Shown here one piece after another: positions 49,080 through 62,389 of a stretch of DNA of 64,000 bases. Below the pieces are notes generated by a model. It made no database searches. It was given only the letters and a program-made list of their open reading frames with translations, and had not been told where the DNA came from. Position 1 is the first letter of the stretch, and each line of letters starts with the position of its first letter. The stretch is taken from NCBI GenBank assembly GCA_946807835.1, contig OX327711.1, forward strand, positions 15,287,501 to 15,351,500. The letters run 5' to 3'. The DNA is from Ailanthus altissimus. Lineage: Eukaryota > Streptophyta > Magnoliopsida > Sapindales > Simaroubaceae. The position numbers and the translations under genes were made by a program.

Positions 49080-52000
49080 ATGACAAATCCCTTTATCACA
49101 ATATTATCTAATGACAAATTAATTGACGAAAACTTTGTAAAATAAAAAAGTACAATGAACATCGTACTCGTCTATAAGAACCAAAAGTTTATCTTCACTG
49201 ATCACTGCCTTTTAAGGCCTGCTCTTAATGCTTCACAAGAAGCTAAGGAGCAATATGATCATTGGCTTGATGCTGACAAAAAATGCCCGCTGCTACCTAT
49301 TAGCAGGCATGTTTGAAGTGCTTATGAGTAAGCATGAGAAGATGAAAACCGCAAAAGAAATATGGGATTCACTTTAGGCAACATTTGAGCAGCCTTTTAA
49401 GAAATCTTGGCATAATGTAATAAAGGCCATTATTAATGCTAAGATGAAGAGTGGAACCTCAGTTCGTGAGCATAAATGATTGCTTATTTTAATGAAGCTG
49501 AGATTCACGGGGCAAAGATAGATGAGCATATGCAGGTAAGGATGATCTTAGAAACCCTATCTCTGGGTTTTCTTTCATTTACGAGTAACTATTTTATTAA
49601 CAAAAATACGTTTAACATAACTCAGTTACTCAATAAGCTCCAAACATTTGAATCCATTAATATTGGGAAACAAATGGAGGCAAATGTTGTTGATAAGGAG
49701 CCTTCCTCTTCTAAGAACAAAAAGAAGAATAATTGAGAAAATGGCTCATCAAAAGGCAAACTTAAAAAGAAGAACAATAATAAGAAGAACAAGAGTAACA
49801 AGACCAGGGTAAAAGAAAAATATTTTCATTGTCAAAAAGGCCACTGGAAAAATAATTTCACCCTCTATCTAGAAGAACTCAAGAAGAAAAAGAAAGGTAA
49901 ATATGATTTACTTGTTGTTAAAGCTTGTTTAGTGAAAGATAATAAATTCCCTTAGGTAGTTGACTCTGGGGCCACTAATCATGTTTGTTCTTCTTTATAG
50001 ATGATTGATTCTTCTCAGACATTGGCATATGAAGATTTTACGATGCGAGTGGGTATCGAGGCCATTATTTTAGCTAAAGCAGTTAGAGTAGTTAGGCTAA
50101 AGTTTAGATATCATTTTTTAATTTTGCAAGACGTTTATTATATTTCTGATTTTAGACGAAATTTGATTTATGTCTCTAAATGTTTAGAACATTGCTATTC
50201 TATTTCTTTTAATAATAATTCAATTTTTATTTCTAGAAATGGTTTGAATATATGCATCAGAAATTTAGAGAATGGTCTTTATATCCTATGCCCAAAAACT
50301 CAAACACTACTTAATACTAAAATGTTTAGGCCGGAACAACCAAAACCTAAGAAACAAAAAATTTCTCCTGATGATGAAACATTTATTTGGCACCTTAGAT
50401 TAGATCATATTAACTTAAACATGATACAACAACTAGTAAAAGACAGACTCTTAAATATTTTAAAGGTCGATACTTTACCAGTTTATGAATTTTGTCTGAA
50501 AGGTAAAATGATTAAAAAAACCTTTTATTGGAAAAAGAAAATTGGGCCAAACCTTTGAAACTAGTATATTTAAATGTCTGTGGTCCGATTGATGTACAAG
50601 CCAAAGAAGGATATGAATATTTTGTCATTTTTATTGATGATTGTTCTCGTTATTAGTATGTATATTGATGCATAGAAAATTAAAAACATTTGAAAAGTTC
50701 AAAGAATTCTGAGTTGAATCTGAGAAACAACTTAATAAACCATTAAAAGTACTTCAATTTGATCGAGGAGGTGAATACGTCGATGCTGAATTTGAAGATC
50801 ATCTAAAAGAGTATGGGATCATATCCTAACTCACTGCTCCAAGAATACCACAACAAAATGGTATTGATAAAAGGAGAAATAGGACGTTACTAGACATTAT
50901 GAGATCGATGTTTAGTTTTTCATCATTACCCACTTTTTGTTTTTGGAAATGTATTGCAAACAATAATGTATATTCTTAATGTAGTAATATCTAAGTCAAT
51001 CCCTAAAACACCCTTAGAGTTATGGAATGGTCGCAAGCCTTATTTGCAACACTTTCTCATATAAGGGTATCCAATACACGTGCTAAAGGGAAAAACCAAA
51101 AAATTGAAACCACATTCAGAATTATGCCTATTTGTAGGCTACCCCAAAGAGACAAAAAGTGGCTTCTTTTATAACCCTCAAGATAGTAAAGTATTTATAT
51201 CGACAAGTGCTACTTTTCTTGAGGATAATTATATAAGATAGCACATACCTCAAAGTAAAGTTGTTATCAAGAAACTACATTTTGATGAGGTTAAACCTTA
51301 ATAACCAACAATAGTTGTTAGATTACAAAGTCAACAAATTATGCCTACTTATTAAAATATACCACCGCCACTTAGGTGCAGTAAAAGGGTAATAAGACAA
51401 TCCATATGCTACACTTTAATTGAAAAAGCACAAGTTACAATCTTCGATGACAGTATAGACAATCCATTGACATACAAACAAGCAATTGAAGATTTTGACA
51501 ATGAGAAATGGCTTGAGGCCATAAATCTCGAGATGGAGTCAATGCACTCTAATTTGGTATGGGAGCTTGTAGATCTACCCGAAGAATTTAAACCCATTGG
51601 ATGCAAATGGGTCTACAAAAGAAAAAGATGAGCAAATGAAAAAGTGGAGAGTTTTAAAACAAGGCCAGTGGCAATGGGTTATACCCAAAAAGAGAGAGTT
51701 GACTATGGGGAGACTTTCTCACCAGTAGCCATACTAAAATCCATTTTTATTCTTTTATCTATTGTCGCTTGTTTAGATTATGAGATTTGACAAATTGACG
51801 TCAAGACTACTTTTCTGAATAGCAATCTTGAAGAAACCATTTACTTGGTTCAACTAGAAGGATTCATAGAATAAGATCAATAGTAAAATGTTTGCAAGCT
51901 GCAAAGGTCTATTTATGAGCTTAAGTAAGCATTTAGATCTTGGAATATAAGATTTGATCAAGCTATCAAGTCTTATGACTTTAAGTAAAATATTGATGAA

Positions 52001-53045
52001 GCTTGTGTATACAAGCGCATCAATGAAGGTAAAGTAGTTTTCTTAGTTCTTTACGTTAATGATATTCTTCTCATTAAGATTAATAAAGAAGTATTATCGA
52101 ATGTAAAGAAATGGCTAGCTAAGCAATTCCAAATGAAAGATTTAGGGAAAGCAAGTTATGTTCTTGAAATCTAACTCATACGAGATCGTAAGAACAGACT
52201 CTTAACTTTATCTCAAGCATCGTAAATAGATAAGATCCTTGTAAGGTTTTCAATAAAAAAAAATTTAAAAAAGGTAATTTACCTTCTCGCCATGAAATTC
52301 ACTTGTATAAGGCATAATGTTCAAGACACCTCAAGAAGAAAAGAAAATGAGACGGATACCTTATGACTATGTAGTAAGTAGCCTAATGTATTCTATATTA
52401 TGTACTAAGCTCGCTTGAGCTATTCGGTGGGTATAGTCAGTCGGTATCAATATAATCTAGGATATGATCACTGGGATGTGGTAAAATATATTCTCAAGTA
52501 CTTATAGAGAACAAGAAACTATATGCTTATCTATTCTGGTAAGGATTTAATCCCAATCGAATACATTGATTCTGATTTTCAATCTAACTTAGATTCTCGA
52601 AAATCCATGTCTGGATCAATGTTCACTCTTGGTGATGGAGCCATTGTGTAAAGAAGCATAAAGCAATTATATATTGTCGATTCTACAATAGAAGCCGAAT
52701 ATGTAACGGCTTGTGAAGCAGCTAAGGAAGAAGTATGGCTCCGTAAATTTTTATCAGATCTGAAAGTTGTTCTAGATATGGATAAACCCCTCACGCTTTT
52801 ATTGTGATAATAGCGGTGCAATGACAAATTTCAAAGAGCCAAGAAGTCACAAAAGAGGCAAGCACATAGAAAAGAAATACCATCTGATTATAGAGATTAT
52901 TCACTGAGAAGATATGATGGTGAAGAAAATCGAGTAATAAAATAACCATGATGATCCTTTTACGAAGACTATTCCTACTGCTAGTTTTGAGAGTCACTCA
53001 GAGGGTTTAAGGATACGAGACATATTTCACATGCTTTTGAGCAAG
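49080..53045 (+). pseudogene. Ty1/copia gag-pol, decayed
   Basis: The start at 49080 opens a copia gag. It includes MNIVLVYKNQKFIFT and the open part 49476-49736 (FNEAEIHGAKIDEHMQV). A zinc knuckle near 49822-49870 has lost its first and last Cys (YFHCQKGHWKNNF). The protease site is VDSGATNHVCS near 49960. GAG-pre-integrase is open at 50001-50558 with HLRLDHINLNMIQQLVKD. The integrase core is at about 50560-51230. RT carries MESMHSNLVWELV, YGETFSPVA and a mutated catalytic box, YVNDILL instead of YVDD, near 52042-52062. RNase H at about 52555-52800 has DSDFQS, DSRKSMSGSMF and STIEAEYVTACEAAKEEVWL. The domain order PR-INT-RT-RH is the copia order. Many stops make it inactive. A polypurine-like GAGCAAGTAGAAGAT at 53038-53052 marks the 3' internal end. 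Confidence 0.85.
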
Positions 53046-53052
53046 TAGAAGA

Positions 53053-54674
53053 TTATTGCAAGTGTGCCTTAAAAGTATAATTATTTATATTTAGATACTG
53101 TTAAAAATAATTAATAAAGTCTATTTATTCAATATTATATTTGGAATTATGATTGTTTTCATTCAACTATCATGAAATTTCTTGATTATTATATGTAACC
53201 TTAAACTTAGTATATAATAGTTATATACGAGAGGATTAAGTTTAAACGTAATAATCTAAACTTGTGCTTAGTTTGAATGAAGACGAAAACTTTATTTTGA
53301 TAGACTATAAGTGCTTTGTATATTGTATACAATAATCTTATCAAAATCATTCTATATGTTGACATTGAAAATGAAGGCACTTTGTATAATGTTGATTATA
53401 TAGGACTGGATCACAATAAAATTAATTCTCTATTAATCTTCGTTAGTAAAAAGAATTTATTTAATCACAATATAATCATAATAGATTAATCTTAATCCTT
53501 TGTGAGTAATGAACTCTTATTCATTGAGTTATATTTATTAATTTACAAGGGAAAGACTGTAAAAGATTTTCAGTCAATTACTAAGTATTTTATAAATATA
53601 ACAAAATGGATGGCTAAGAACATTTCTCACAAATATAGAATTCACTCCTTTTGAAATGAAGTTAGATAAGCTGTTCCCTTGATAATTGATACTAGTCTTA
53701 AACATAATGAGCTCTCAGTTTTCTTTAAGAGTTAAAGAAAATAATAAATTTGTAAATTTCATAAATTAAATGTTCAAAAGAGGATCAATGTGAATCAATG
53801 GTAAAGAGATAATTAGAGAGGTTAACGGACACTCGACCTAACTTTAATTATGAACACTTGTGGATGATTGATCTATATGAAATTATTATTATATGGATAC
53901 AGACAGTTTTCTATTTTATAATTTATCTGTAAATTAAGAGTTCAACTTTATATTTTTAGTGAAGTAATATAAAGTTAATAAATAAAATCATATTGATTAA
54001 AATGTCTAATCAAATGATTTAATTTATTGTAACTTCATTTTGTAGGTCCATCAAGTCTCCATACTAGCTTTATAAACACTAAAATAGACTATGTGATTAA
54101 TTGTAGGGTCTAAAATATTAATTGGCCCAATTTTAATTTAATTAAATTTATTATGACCAATTAATTAATTATTTTTTCATGTTTAATTTGATTAAACTTA
54201 TTAGGCTCAATCAATTATTAGCCAAATTCATAATAATTATGAAATTAAATAAATAATTAGATTATTTATGTAAATTAAATTATTAGATTATTTAATTAAA
54301 TTAGATAATTATGAATTATCTAAATTATTTAATTAAATATAATATTAGATATTATATTTACCCTTTTATTTATCTAAATTAAAATAATATTATTTTATCC
54401 TAATCCTATTAGAATTAGGAGTTTAGATAAAATAAAAATTCTAATACTATGAAAAAGAGTTTCAGAACCACTTTTACCTATTTTTTATTAGTACTTCTTT
54501 TAAGCTAATTTTTTTTTAAAGAGAAAAAATTTAGAGTACAAAATTTAGATCTTCTATATTTTATCAATTCACCGACATGAGTAGTCTATTGGTGGGAGAT
54601 ACAGCGTGGAAAAATTGCTGGTATTAACAGAAAACATCTGTAAAAAATTTACGATTGAAATATTTTTCTTATAT
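53053..54674. other. Presumed 3' LTR and flank of the copia relic
   Basis: Starts right after the polypurine-like tract with TATTGCAAGTG (TG mutated to TA). It is AT-rich and non-coding. Its end is not defined because no second LTR copy could be aligned; it may reach the block GGAAAAATTGCTGGTATTAA near 54610. Confidence 0.4.
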
Positions 54675-55590
54675 TGTTAAGGGAGGAATCGCCCTTCTCC
54701 TTCTTTGAGATTAGGTTAAAGCGTCCAAGTTCAACCTAGAACCCTAACCTCTTTGCACAGCGGAATAACCTGTATATCAAACAAAATAGCAAAAATTCAA
54801 AGTAAAAAGTAAAAGATCACAACACAATCTTATGTGATTCGGCCAATTGCTTACTTCCACGGTGGATCCAAGGATCCTAGTATCACTTATTAATTTCCTA
54901 GAGATTTTACAAGGAAAACCCAATGAAGAACCCTCAAAAGGATCTAATATTCAATTAACTTTTGCTCTACCACGAGCAATGAACACCCGAACGACGGTTC
55001 CACCCTAGCTCACACAAGTACTTAGTATCTACCCAGTTCTTTCCCTCTCTTAGAGTCTCTCTTAATATTTAATTTTAACTAAAGAATTTTACAAGTATTT
55101 ATATAAGGGTTATTTCATGCCTACTAACCTTATTCCTTGTTGGAGTAAGAGTCCACTTGTTTTGAAAGTCCTAAACTTTCAAAAACTTAAAATCGGGATC
55201 AAAAATGAAATTTTTCCAGCTCTGGCACCACGGCGTTGAAGTCCTGGTGCCCCGGATCTGAGCTTTGTCATGCCCAGTGCCGTGGCACTAGGTTTCTGTT
55301 CTGAGCGCCGCGGCACTCAGCCCTGGCACCTCCTCTACGCTTTTCTTCACTTCCTTTGAGTCTTCGAGTCCTGTTTTGCTTCCCCCTTTATGTCCCACAC
55401 ATCCTAAACTTCTCTATACGTGTCCCACACGTTCTAAAATTCTTGTGACTCTCCTCTTCAAGAGCCTTTCCACCAATTTCATGAAATTATAAATGTTGTC
55501 ATTTGGATTGAGGTGACGAGAGAGCCACCTTCCTCGACGTTCACTATCCTACATATCCAAATTATTTTATTAATAAGTATCTGATTTAGA
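54675..55590. mobile_element. Solo LTR family D, copy 1 (end approximate)
   Basis: It aligns with 56804-57616 over most of its length: CTTTGAGATTAGGTTAAA, ACCTCTTTGCACAGCGG, ATCACAACACAATCTTA, TTCCACGGTGGATC, CCAGTTCTTTCCCTCTCTTA. It contains a GC-rich module at 55218-55335 with the palindrome GTGCCGTGGCAC (55277-55288). Start TGTTAAGG; no clean target-site duplication was found. Confidence 0.65.
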
Positions 55591-56798
55591 TAGGATCAAG
55601 ATTCGGATGATAAATTTGTATAAATATATCTTTGTCCTTAGAAAATTTTCAAATAGGGCTACCTTTTTTTACCGACATTAGATATCTAAATCTTCAATTA
55701 TACAAAAAGTGGAGGATTATGTAGAACTTTCAAACTAAATAAGAAAACTTAGTTTTATTTAAGGGTGGCAATGGGATAGATTAGGGTGGGAATCACAATC
55801 TTTATTTCCATACTTGATGTATATAATTCGAGTTTGGGGTTGGGGATCCATGGGTACCCTACACCCATTTTTTTAATTATTAAATATTATTTTATTTGTA
55901 TCAATTTAATTTTATGAAATAGTCTTCTATCCCGTATAATCATAATATACCAAAAAAATTATAAATATCGCATAAAAGTATAAACTATATCAAGTCTTCA
56001 ACTACTAATTTTAAAAATCAATAATATAAATTAAAATCTAAAAATCACAAAAATTAATGATTTTTTTTTAACTTTGGCATCTAAATTATCATACTTTATT
56101 TATAATCTAAACATTAAGTCTCTATTAAGATTCTTTCTAAACTTATAACATAAAGTAAAAAAAAAATTCAATCAGATAAGTGATGATTAAGAAAATAATA
56201 ATGGTAATAAAATTTTTTTTTTGTTTATTCCCCTTCACCTTTTTTTTTAACAAATGAGTTCACTTTAAAATTCAATCATATTTTTTTATTTTTAATTTAA
56301 ATATAAAAAATAAATTAAAAATAAAAAAATATGAATAAAAATCAAAATTTTAAAAAAATATAATGTAAATAAATTTTATACCTCTATATTTAGCATGTAG
56401 TCAACTTTAATTTTTATAAATAAGTAAATTTTTTCTACACTAACATTTTTATTTTATTTTTAAATCAGATATTTGGGATGGGTTTGAAAAATCAACTTAC
56501 CCATAAACCCAGTCCGAATTTAATTTGGGTTTGGTTTACTATATCCCACCTGCCCTATTTTTAAAAAATACTTAAAATGCAACTTGAATTACTTCTTATT
56601 TAAGGCGAGTTCTCATAGGCCCAACCTTATGAAAAATTCTGCAACCCCTAAATTTATTACAATTAATTAACTGGATTTTTTAATTAACAGAAAGCCATAT
56701 TATACGTTGGTGATAATGGGTTCTGTTAATATAATTTTTTAGTGTGGTATAAAAAGTTTGAAGTTTAAATCTCATAAAAATTTTATTTATGTTATATG
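55591..56798. other. AT-rich intergenic, no gene seen
   Basis: Long A/T tracts, with a short less AT-rich patch at about 56470-56620 (GGGATGGGTTTGAAAAATC). No feature was recognised. Confidence 0.5.
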
Positions 56799-56803
56799 TT
56801 TCT

Positions 56804-57616
56804 TGTCGAAAGAGGGAACGTCCTTCTTCTCTTGAGATTAGGTTGAAATGAAGAACTCAAGATTCAACCTCAAACCTTGACCTCTTTGCGCAGCGGTATA
56901 ATCTGTTTACCAAGCAAAATAACAAGAATCCAAAGCAGAATATAAAAAATCACAACACAATCTTACGTAGTTTGGCTAATTGCCTACATCCACGGTGGAT
57001 CTAAGGATCCTAACCTCTCTTATTAACTCTCTAGATATTTTACAAGGAAAACTCAATAAAGAAACCTCAAAAGAACTTAATGTTCAGTGAACTCTTACTC
57101 TACCATGAGTAATGAATACCCAAACGATGGTTTCACCCTAACGCACACAAGCACTTAGTGTCTATCCAGTTCTTTCCCTCTCTTAGAGTCTTTCTTAATA
57201 CTTAATCTCAACTAAAACGTTTACAAGTGTTTGTATAAGCTTATTTCGTGCCTACTAACCTTATTCCTTATGAGAGTAAGAGTCCATTTGTTTTGAAAGT
57301 TCAAAACTTTTTAAAACTCAAAATTTGGATCAAAATAGACTTTCTATCACTTCTGGCCCTGCGGCGCTCATCCTTAGGCTCTGCGGCACTGGGCTTCTGT
57401 GTTGGGCGTCGTGGCGGTCAGCCCTAATGCCCCCTCTGCAGGTTTTCTTTGCTTCATTTGTGTCTTTGAGTCCCATTTCACTTTCCTCTTGTGTCTCACA
57501 CATCCTAAACTTCTTTATACATGTCCCACACATTCTAAATTTTTTGTGACTATCCTCTTTAATATTTATCTCAATTCTTATTTATCCAAAATTATTGAAT
57601 TACCAAATCTCCAACA
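56804..57616. mobile_element. Solo LTR family D, copy 2 (813 bp)
   Basis: Ends TGTCGAAAGAGG and ATCTCCAACA, with a perfect TTTCT duplication (56799-56803 and 57617-57621). The GC-rich module at 57350-57440 corresponds to that of copy 1 (CTGCGGCGCTCATCC, TGCGGCACTGGGC, GTCGTGGCGGTCAG). It lies about 320 bp upstream of the TauE/SafE start codon, so it could affect that gene's promoter. Confidence 0.8.
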
Positions 57617-57852
57617 TTTCTCATTGTACGTATCAGTCATTGATATGGACACATCTCTATTATACTCCACTAAACTACTAGTTATTTACTTTTTAAAAAA
57701 AATTAAAAGAGGAGGAATAGAACTCGGTTTTTCATAGAAAAATACATCACAAATCCTCTCATTCAAACAGGTGTACTAGTTATTCACATTTTAATTTCCT
57801 TTCTTTGTTATTTTCTTCATAGAAGCAACCGTCACCACTAAACAAGAACGTC

Positions 57853-57860
57853 TATAAAAG
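57853..57860 (+). promoter_or_regulatory. TATA box of the TauE/SafE gene
   Basis: TATAAAAG lies 74 bases before the start codon, so transcription would begin near 57885 and give a 5' leader of about 50 bases. It is 237 bp downstream of the end of a solo LTR. Confidence 0.65.
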
Positions 57861-57933
57861 TAGGTCTCTTGATAGTTGATATTCACAGCAGCACCAACCA
57901 AGAGTTCCAATCAATTTCTATTTTCTGCAAGAC

Positions 57934-60696
57934 ATGAATTCCAAGAAACCAAAGCCTCACAATTTCCTGACATGGCTAACTCTTTCACTTACCATCTATA
58001 TCACCTTTAGCCAATCCCATGGAAAACAAACACAAGCACTTTCAGTTTCAGATCATCATCAGTTCGAAAACAAAACTCAACAATGGAAGAGTTCCCAGAT
58101 AGAATTTCAAGATACCAAAATGAACATAAAAGCCATAACTGCGCTAGCAGCAGTTTTGTGCTTCATTTCTGCTTCAATATCAAGTGCTGGTGGAATTGGC
58201 GGCGGCGGGCTTTACATACCAATATTAACTATAGTGGTTGGTTTAGAACTTAAAACAGCCACGGGTTTTTCTGCTTTCATGGTGACAGGAGGGTCAATCG
58301 CAAATGTTATGTACAATATGTTAGGCACAAGTTGTAAATATGGTGGTAGGAGTTTTATTGACTATGATATAGCACTTTTATCAGAGCCATGCATGTTACT
58401 AGGAGTGAGTATTGGAGTGATTTGCAATCTTGTTTTTCCAGAGTGGATCGTTACTATTCTGTTTGCTTTTTTTCTTGCTTGGTCTACACTTAAGACCTGT
58501 AAAAATGGGATCTTTCACTGGAAATTGGAATCAGAAAATGTGAATAGAGATGGGTTTGGAACATTGGAAAATGGAGTACTAAAAAGTGAGAGTTGTGATG
58601 GAAGTGAAAGGGTAAAAAGTAGTGAGGAACCTCTGTTGAGTGTGGAAGAAAAAGAAAATAACAAAATGAAGTTTCCAATTCCATGGATGAAACTTGGAGT
58701 CTTGATTCTGTTCTGGTTTTCTTTCTTTGTTCTCTATCTTTTTCGTGGCAATCGTTATCGGCAGGTATGCTTCCTTTTGCCCGTTCTCCTATCAGTAGAA
58801 CTTTTTTGTTATTATTATTTTGTAAATTCTCGGGGGACATAGTTTACTTCAGGATCTTGTATAACATGAAGATGTGGCAATAAATTAAGTTATAATTGAA
58901 TTTCAATGGGAAAGCACAATATAATACTAGACACTAGTTATGGAATTCCCAGTTTCATAATCCATTGATTTGTAGTTTTAAGTTTTCATTATTTTATTTT
59001 AGTTACCAGGAACTTTTTAAGTTCTTGAATGTTCTTTCGGCTAGACTTTAGATGATCCTTTTGAAAGTGAACTGGATAAAACAATAGCATGCGGCAGGTG
59101 AATTTTCACTATCATTAGGACCATGGTATCCACTAGGACTACTACCACCAAGGCACTTACTATTGAGGGAAAAAGTAGCTACCAGTAGATTCCTTTTACA
59201 ATAATTGAGTGGATTTATGTGTCCAAAAGGAGAATATGAGGGAGATATTATATACTAAAGTGCTTGCAATTGGTTTTGAATTATGATTGCGAAAAGACTA
59301 TTACTAGTCTGCTGCAATTTTATATAGCCTGGAGTTTTATCATATGAACTTTGGTCTATTTTGTTTCTTATATAAAGAACATTGGAGTATTAATTTGAGA
59401 TAAACTGTCTTAGTCTACAGCTAATCTGTATAAAGTTTATATGCATATGTATTTAGGTTAATGCTGCCCTCATTTGATCAAGTCCAGGCCACATCAAGTC
59501 CAAATCTCTCTTTCTTTTTAAACGATGAAGGAATAGGTATAGAAGGTACTTCAATTTGGAATTTCTCCAACAGAGGATCAGTTGCTGGTTAGGCAGGCGT
59601 ACTTTTGTATGCTAACAGAATATTATTTATAAGAAGACAAATCATGTCGCTATAACCTACATAACAGAGTTATCTCTAAGTCTTCTTTACCTAAATCGTA
59701 GAAACCAATTACTAAATAGATAACAAATTTCAGCATGAGGGAAAAATTAATGGCTTAGGAGCACATACTTGAAATTTAAATTAGAAAAACCACTCTATGT
59801 TTATTGCTCAAATTTGTACTTAAATTCCGAGAAGTTAAGAAATTGACCATATATCCGTTTTTAGCATAGCAATTCTGGTAAACGACTTGATAAAAAGGAT
59901 ATATGCAGGGTATAATAACAATGAAGCCTTGTGGAGTAGGATACTGGATTATCTCATCGTTCCAAATCCCTCTTGCCATTGCTTTTACTGCATGGATCCT
60001 GTGCAGAAAAGAGAGCACCCAGTATCTATTTCCAGACCAGCAGGTGCTCAATCCAACACAATTTTGCCAACGATAATTCACATATATTATATAGCGACTT
60101 ATTGTTGATTCACTTGAGTGAGGGTAACAACTGTCTAAAATTTAAGCTTTTTGTGAAGGACATACAAGACTTAACTGGCAGCAGATCAGCTAACAAGCTT
60201 TTTTTCCCATTCATGGCACTGCTGGCGGGGCTTTTGGGAGGACTATTTGGAATTGGAGGTGGTATGCTTATTAGCCCACTTCTTCTTCAGGTTGGGATAG
60301 CACCTGAGGTAAATTGCAATCTGCATCTTCTCATTCACATTATACTGTAGCTAGTACTTCATCAAGTTATCATTTTTCTTGTCATAGGTATCAGCAGCAA
60401 CTTGTTCGTTCATGGTTTTCTTCTCATCAACGATGTCGGCGTTCCAATATCTGCTGTTGGGAATGGATCAAATGGGAACTGCTCTCATCTTTGCCATAAT
60501 TTGTTTTGTTGCATCACTTCTTGGACTGCTGGTGGTTCAGAAAGCTATACGAGAATATGGAAGGGCATCACTCATTGTATTTTCAGTTGGTACAGTGATG
60601 GCTACGAGTACTGTTCTGATAACCAGTTTTGGAGCTCTTAATGTTTGGAGAGACTACATATCCGGGAATTATATGGGATTCAGATTACCCTGCTAG
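57934..60696 (+). CDS. Sulfite exporter TauE/SafE family protein (four exons, 474 aa)
   Basis: Exons 57934-58764, 59909-60043, 60159-60308 and 60388-60696 join in phase 0 with GT-AG introns of 1144, 115 and 79 bp, giving 277+45+50+102 residues and a stop at 60694-60696. The protein is a polytopic membrane protein of the plant TauE/SafE family, whose members are proposed anion or organosulfonate transporters; the substrate here is unknown. An N-terminal hydrophobic segment (about residues 13-30) may be a signal peptide. Two homologous halves each carry the family's glycine motif: SSAGGIGGGGLYIPILT (about residues 87-103) and GGLFGIGGGMLISPLLL (about residues 299-315). A hydrophilic loop of about 65 residues (roughly 190-250, rich in Glu and Ser) separates them. 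It ends with the conserved NYMGFRLPC. Length and landmarks match plant members (about 430-480 aa), especially the Arabidopsis TauE/SafE 5/6-like group. All four exons are intact, so this is probably the only functional gene here. Intron 1 is unusually long and holds a short segment also found near 2758. Confidence 0.9.
58765..59908 (+). other. Intron 1 of the TauE/SafE gene
   Basis: GTATGC donor and ATATGCAG acceptor. It is AT-rich and much longer than the other two introns. Positions 59577-59599 match 2758-2780 except for one base. No complete transposon was recognised in it. Confidence 0.75.
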
Positions 60697-62380
60697 AAAC
60701 AATTTTGTACATAAGGTCTTCAGAGAACTGTGTTGTTACAAATTTTGAACGAAGAATGATGAGTACTAACTAATTAGAAGTGTTGTTTGTATATGATTGA
60801 GAAATGATCTAAATTTTCTCTTGATGTCTGAGTTATTGCTCAAAATTGTGCATGATTGAAATGGGTAAGCAGGAAATGCCAACAGGGAATCTATTTTGAT
60901 CCCATTTCTTTTTGTTTAGTCATGCATCGAACATTATCTATTCCTTGGTTTTGGTTAATCGACGTCAACATTATAAATGTTTTCTGTCAAAATCTTCCAC
61001 CAGGTTAGTTTAAAATTAAACAGTTTGTTTCTTGCTATGACTAGTTTTGCAATAATAATTCCAGCCAACTATAAAAATTATTAGTATTGTAACAAATAAC
61101 AGTTACTTAAAAAACAGTTATCGTTTAACAATAAATTCTTAAAAAGTATTTTTAGTACTAGATAAAAGTGATATCTATGATTAAAAATTACATTTTATAC
61201 TAGTAAAATATTTACATAAATATTACAAACTTTTTTATGATAATTTTTAATAATATTAAAAATATTTCTTAAAAATCAAAGTATTCTTTTACTCGTGTAA
61301 ATGTACAAATTACAAAAGGGGACTTTCGTATTTATAGTGTCTAAAAGTCGGTGTTGCTTCTTTCACTCACTAATCACATTTCGTCGTATTATGCACCAAC
61401 GAAATAAGGCCTTTTAAATAATCAAATAGAAAATCAAGTAATGTCCATGTCATAACATGCCATCCTCGTATGTATAAGTGGTGGATCGCAACACTCCGCC
61501 TTTAATATCCATCACTTCAAAATAATTATATTTTAATTATCCTAAGATAATTGTATTTAAATGTTGTTGAAAAAAGAAAACTCAAGTGGATAAAACCTGT
61601 GCTAAAGAAATGCAATTTTTAAATGAACAAAAAGTGTACTGCCTCATTTAAAATTTTTTCAAATAAAATTTAGTGTGACAAAATTTAATTGAAAGAAAAA
61701 AGGAGTATATATAATACAGGATTTTTCAATATAATTCTCAGAGTTCTTATCTTCAAAGCCTGCTCCTCTTAATGAAATGCTTCTCTCAAAATAACATTTA
61801 TCAGTTTGATAATCTCTCATGTTAATGTATATCAATCTTATAAACTAATTTAAAATTTTTTATATTAACAAAGATTTAATAAAAAGAACTATAATATTAT
61901 CGGTGAAATGTATCTGTTTGATATCAACTTTTTTGCTCCAATATAGCTCATAAGTGTAAAAGAATTTTTTAAAAATACGTTCATTTTTTATCTCTTTTTA
62001 TGTATTTACTTCTAACTTGAGTAATAAAAAAATATTATCTTTATATACCGCAATCATACTTATTCATTGCTTGTTTTATTTCATGTAAGAATCTCAAATT
62101 AATTACATGATGTGGTAACAAAAGTTTGCTTAATGAATTATCATGAGATTATTATATTACTATAAGTAAAAATATATCTTGTTTGCAATGTGGCTTTATA
62201 GGGATTAAACAAGTACCTTACATTTTCTTAACTGACTAGGCTTGGGTTTTCTATTGACTCAGTAAAATAAAATAATCTCAAATCCATCATTCCATAAATA
62301 TAATAAAATATATGTTTGATATCATCCCAGTATCATCAAGTTGGTGTAGAGCTAAATTTTGCTAATACGTTTACTACAAA
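60697..62380. other. Downstream of the gene; AT-rich, no gene seen
   Basis: Contains the 3' untranslated region (no canonical AATAAA in the first 160 bases) and then non-coding AT-rich DNA. No transposon ends or RNA genes were recognised. Confidence 0.5.
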
Positions 62381-62389
62381 TATTATAGT

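Noticed and set aside
54675..57616. The two family D repeats as LTRs of one element
   Set aside because: The 1.2 kb between them has no primer-binding site, polypurine tract or coding trace, and the second copy has its own perfect TTTCT duplication, so they are better explained as two solo LTRs.
58490..58840. Minus-strand open frame of 116 codons
   Set aside because: It is the complement of exon 1 of the TauE/SafE gene.
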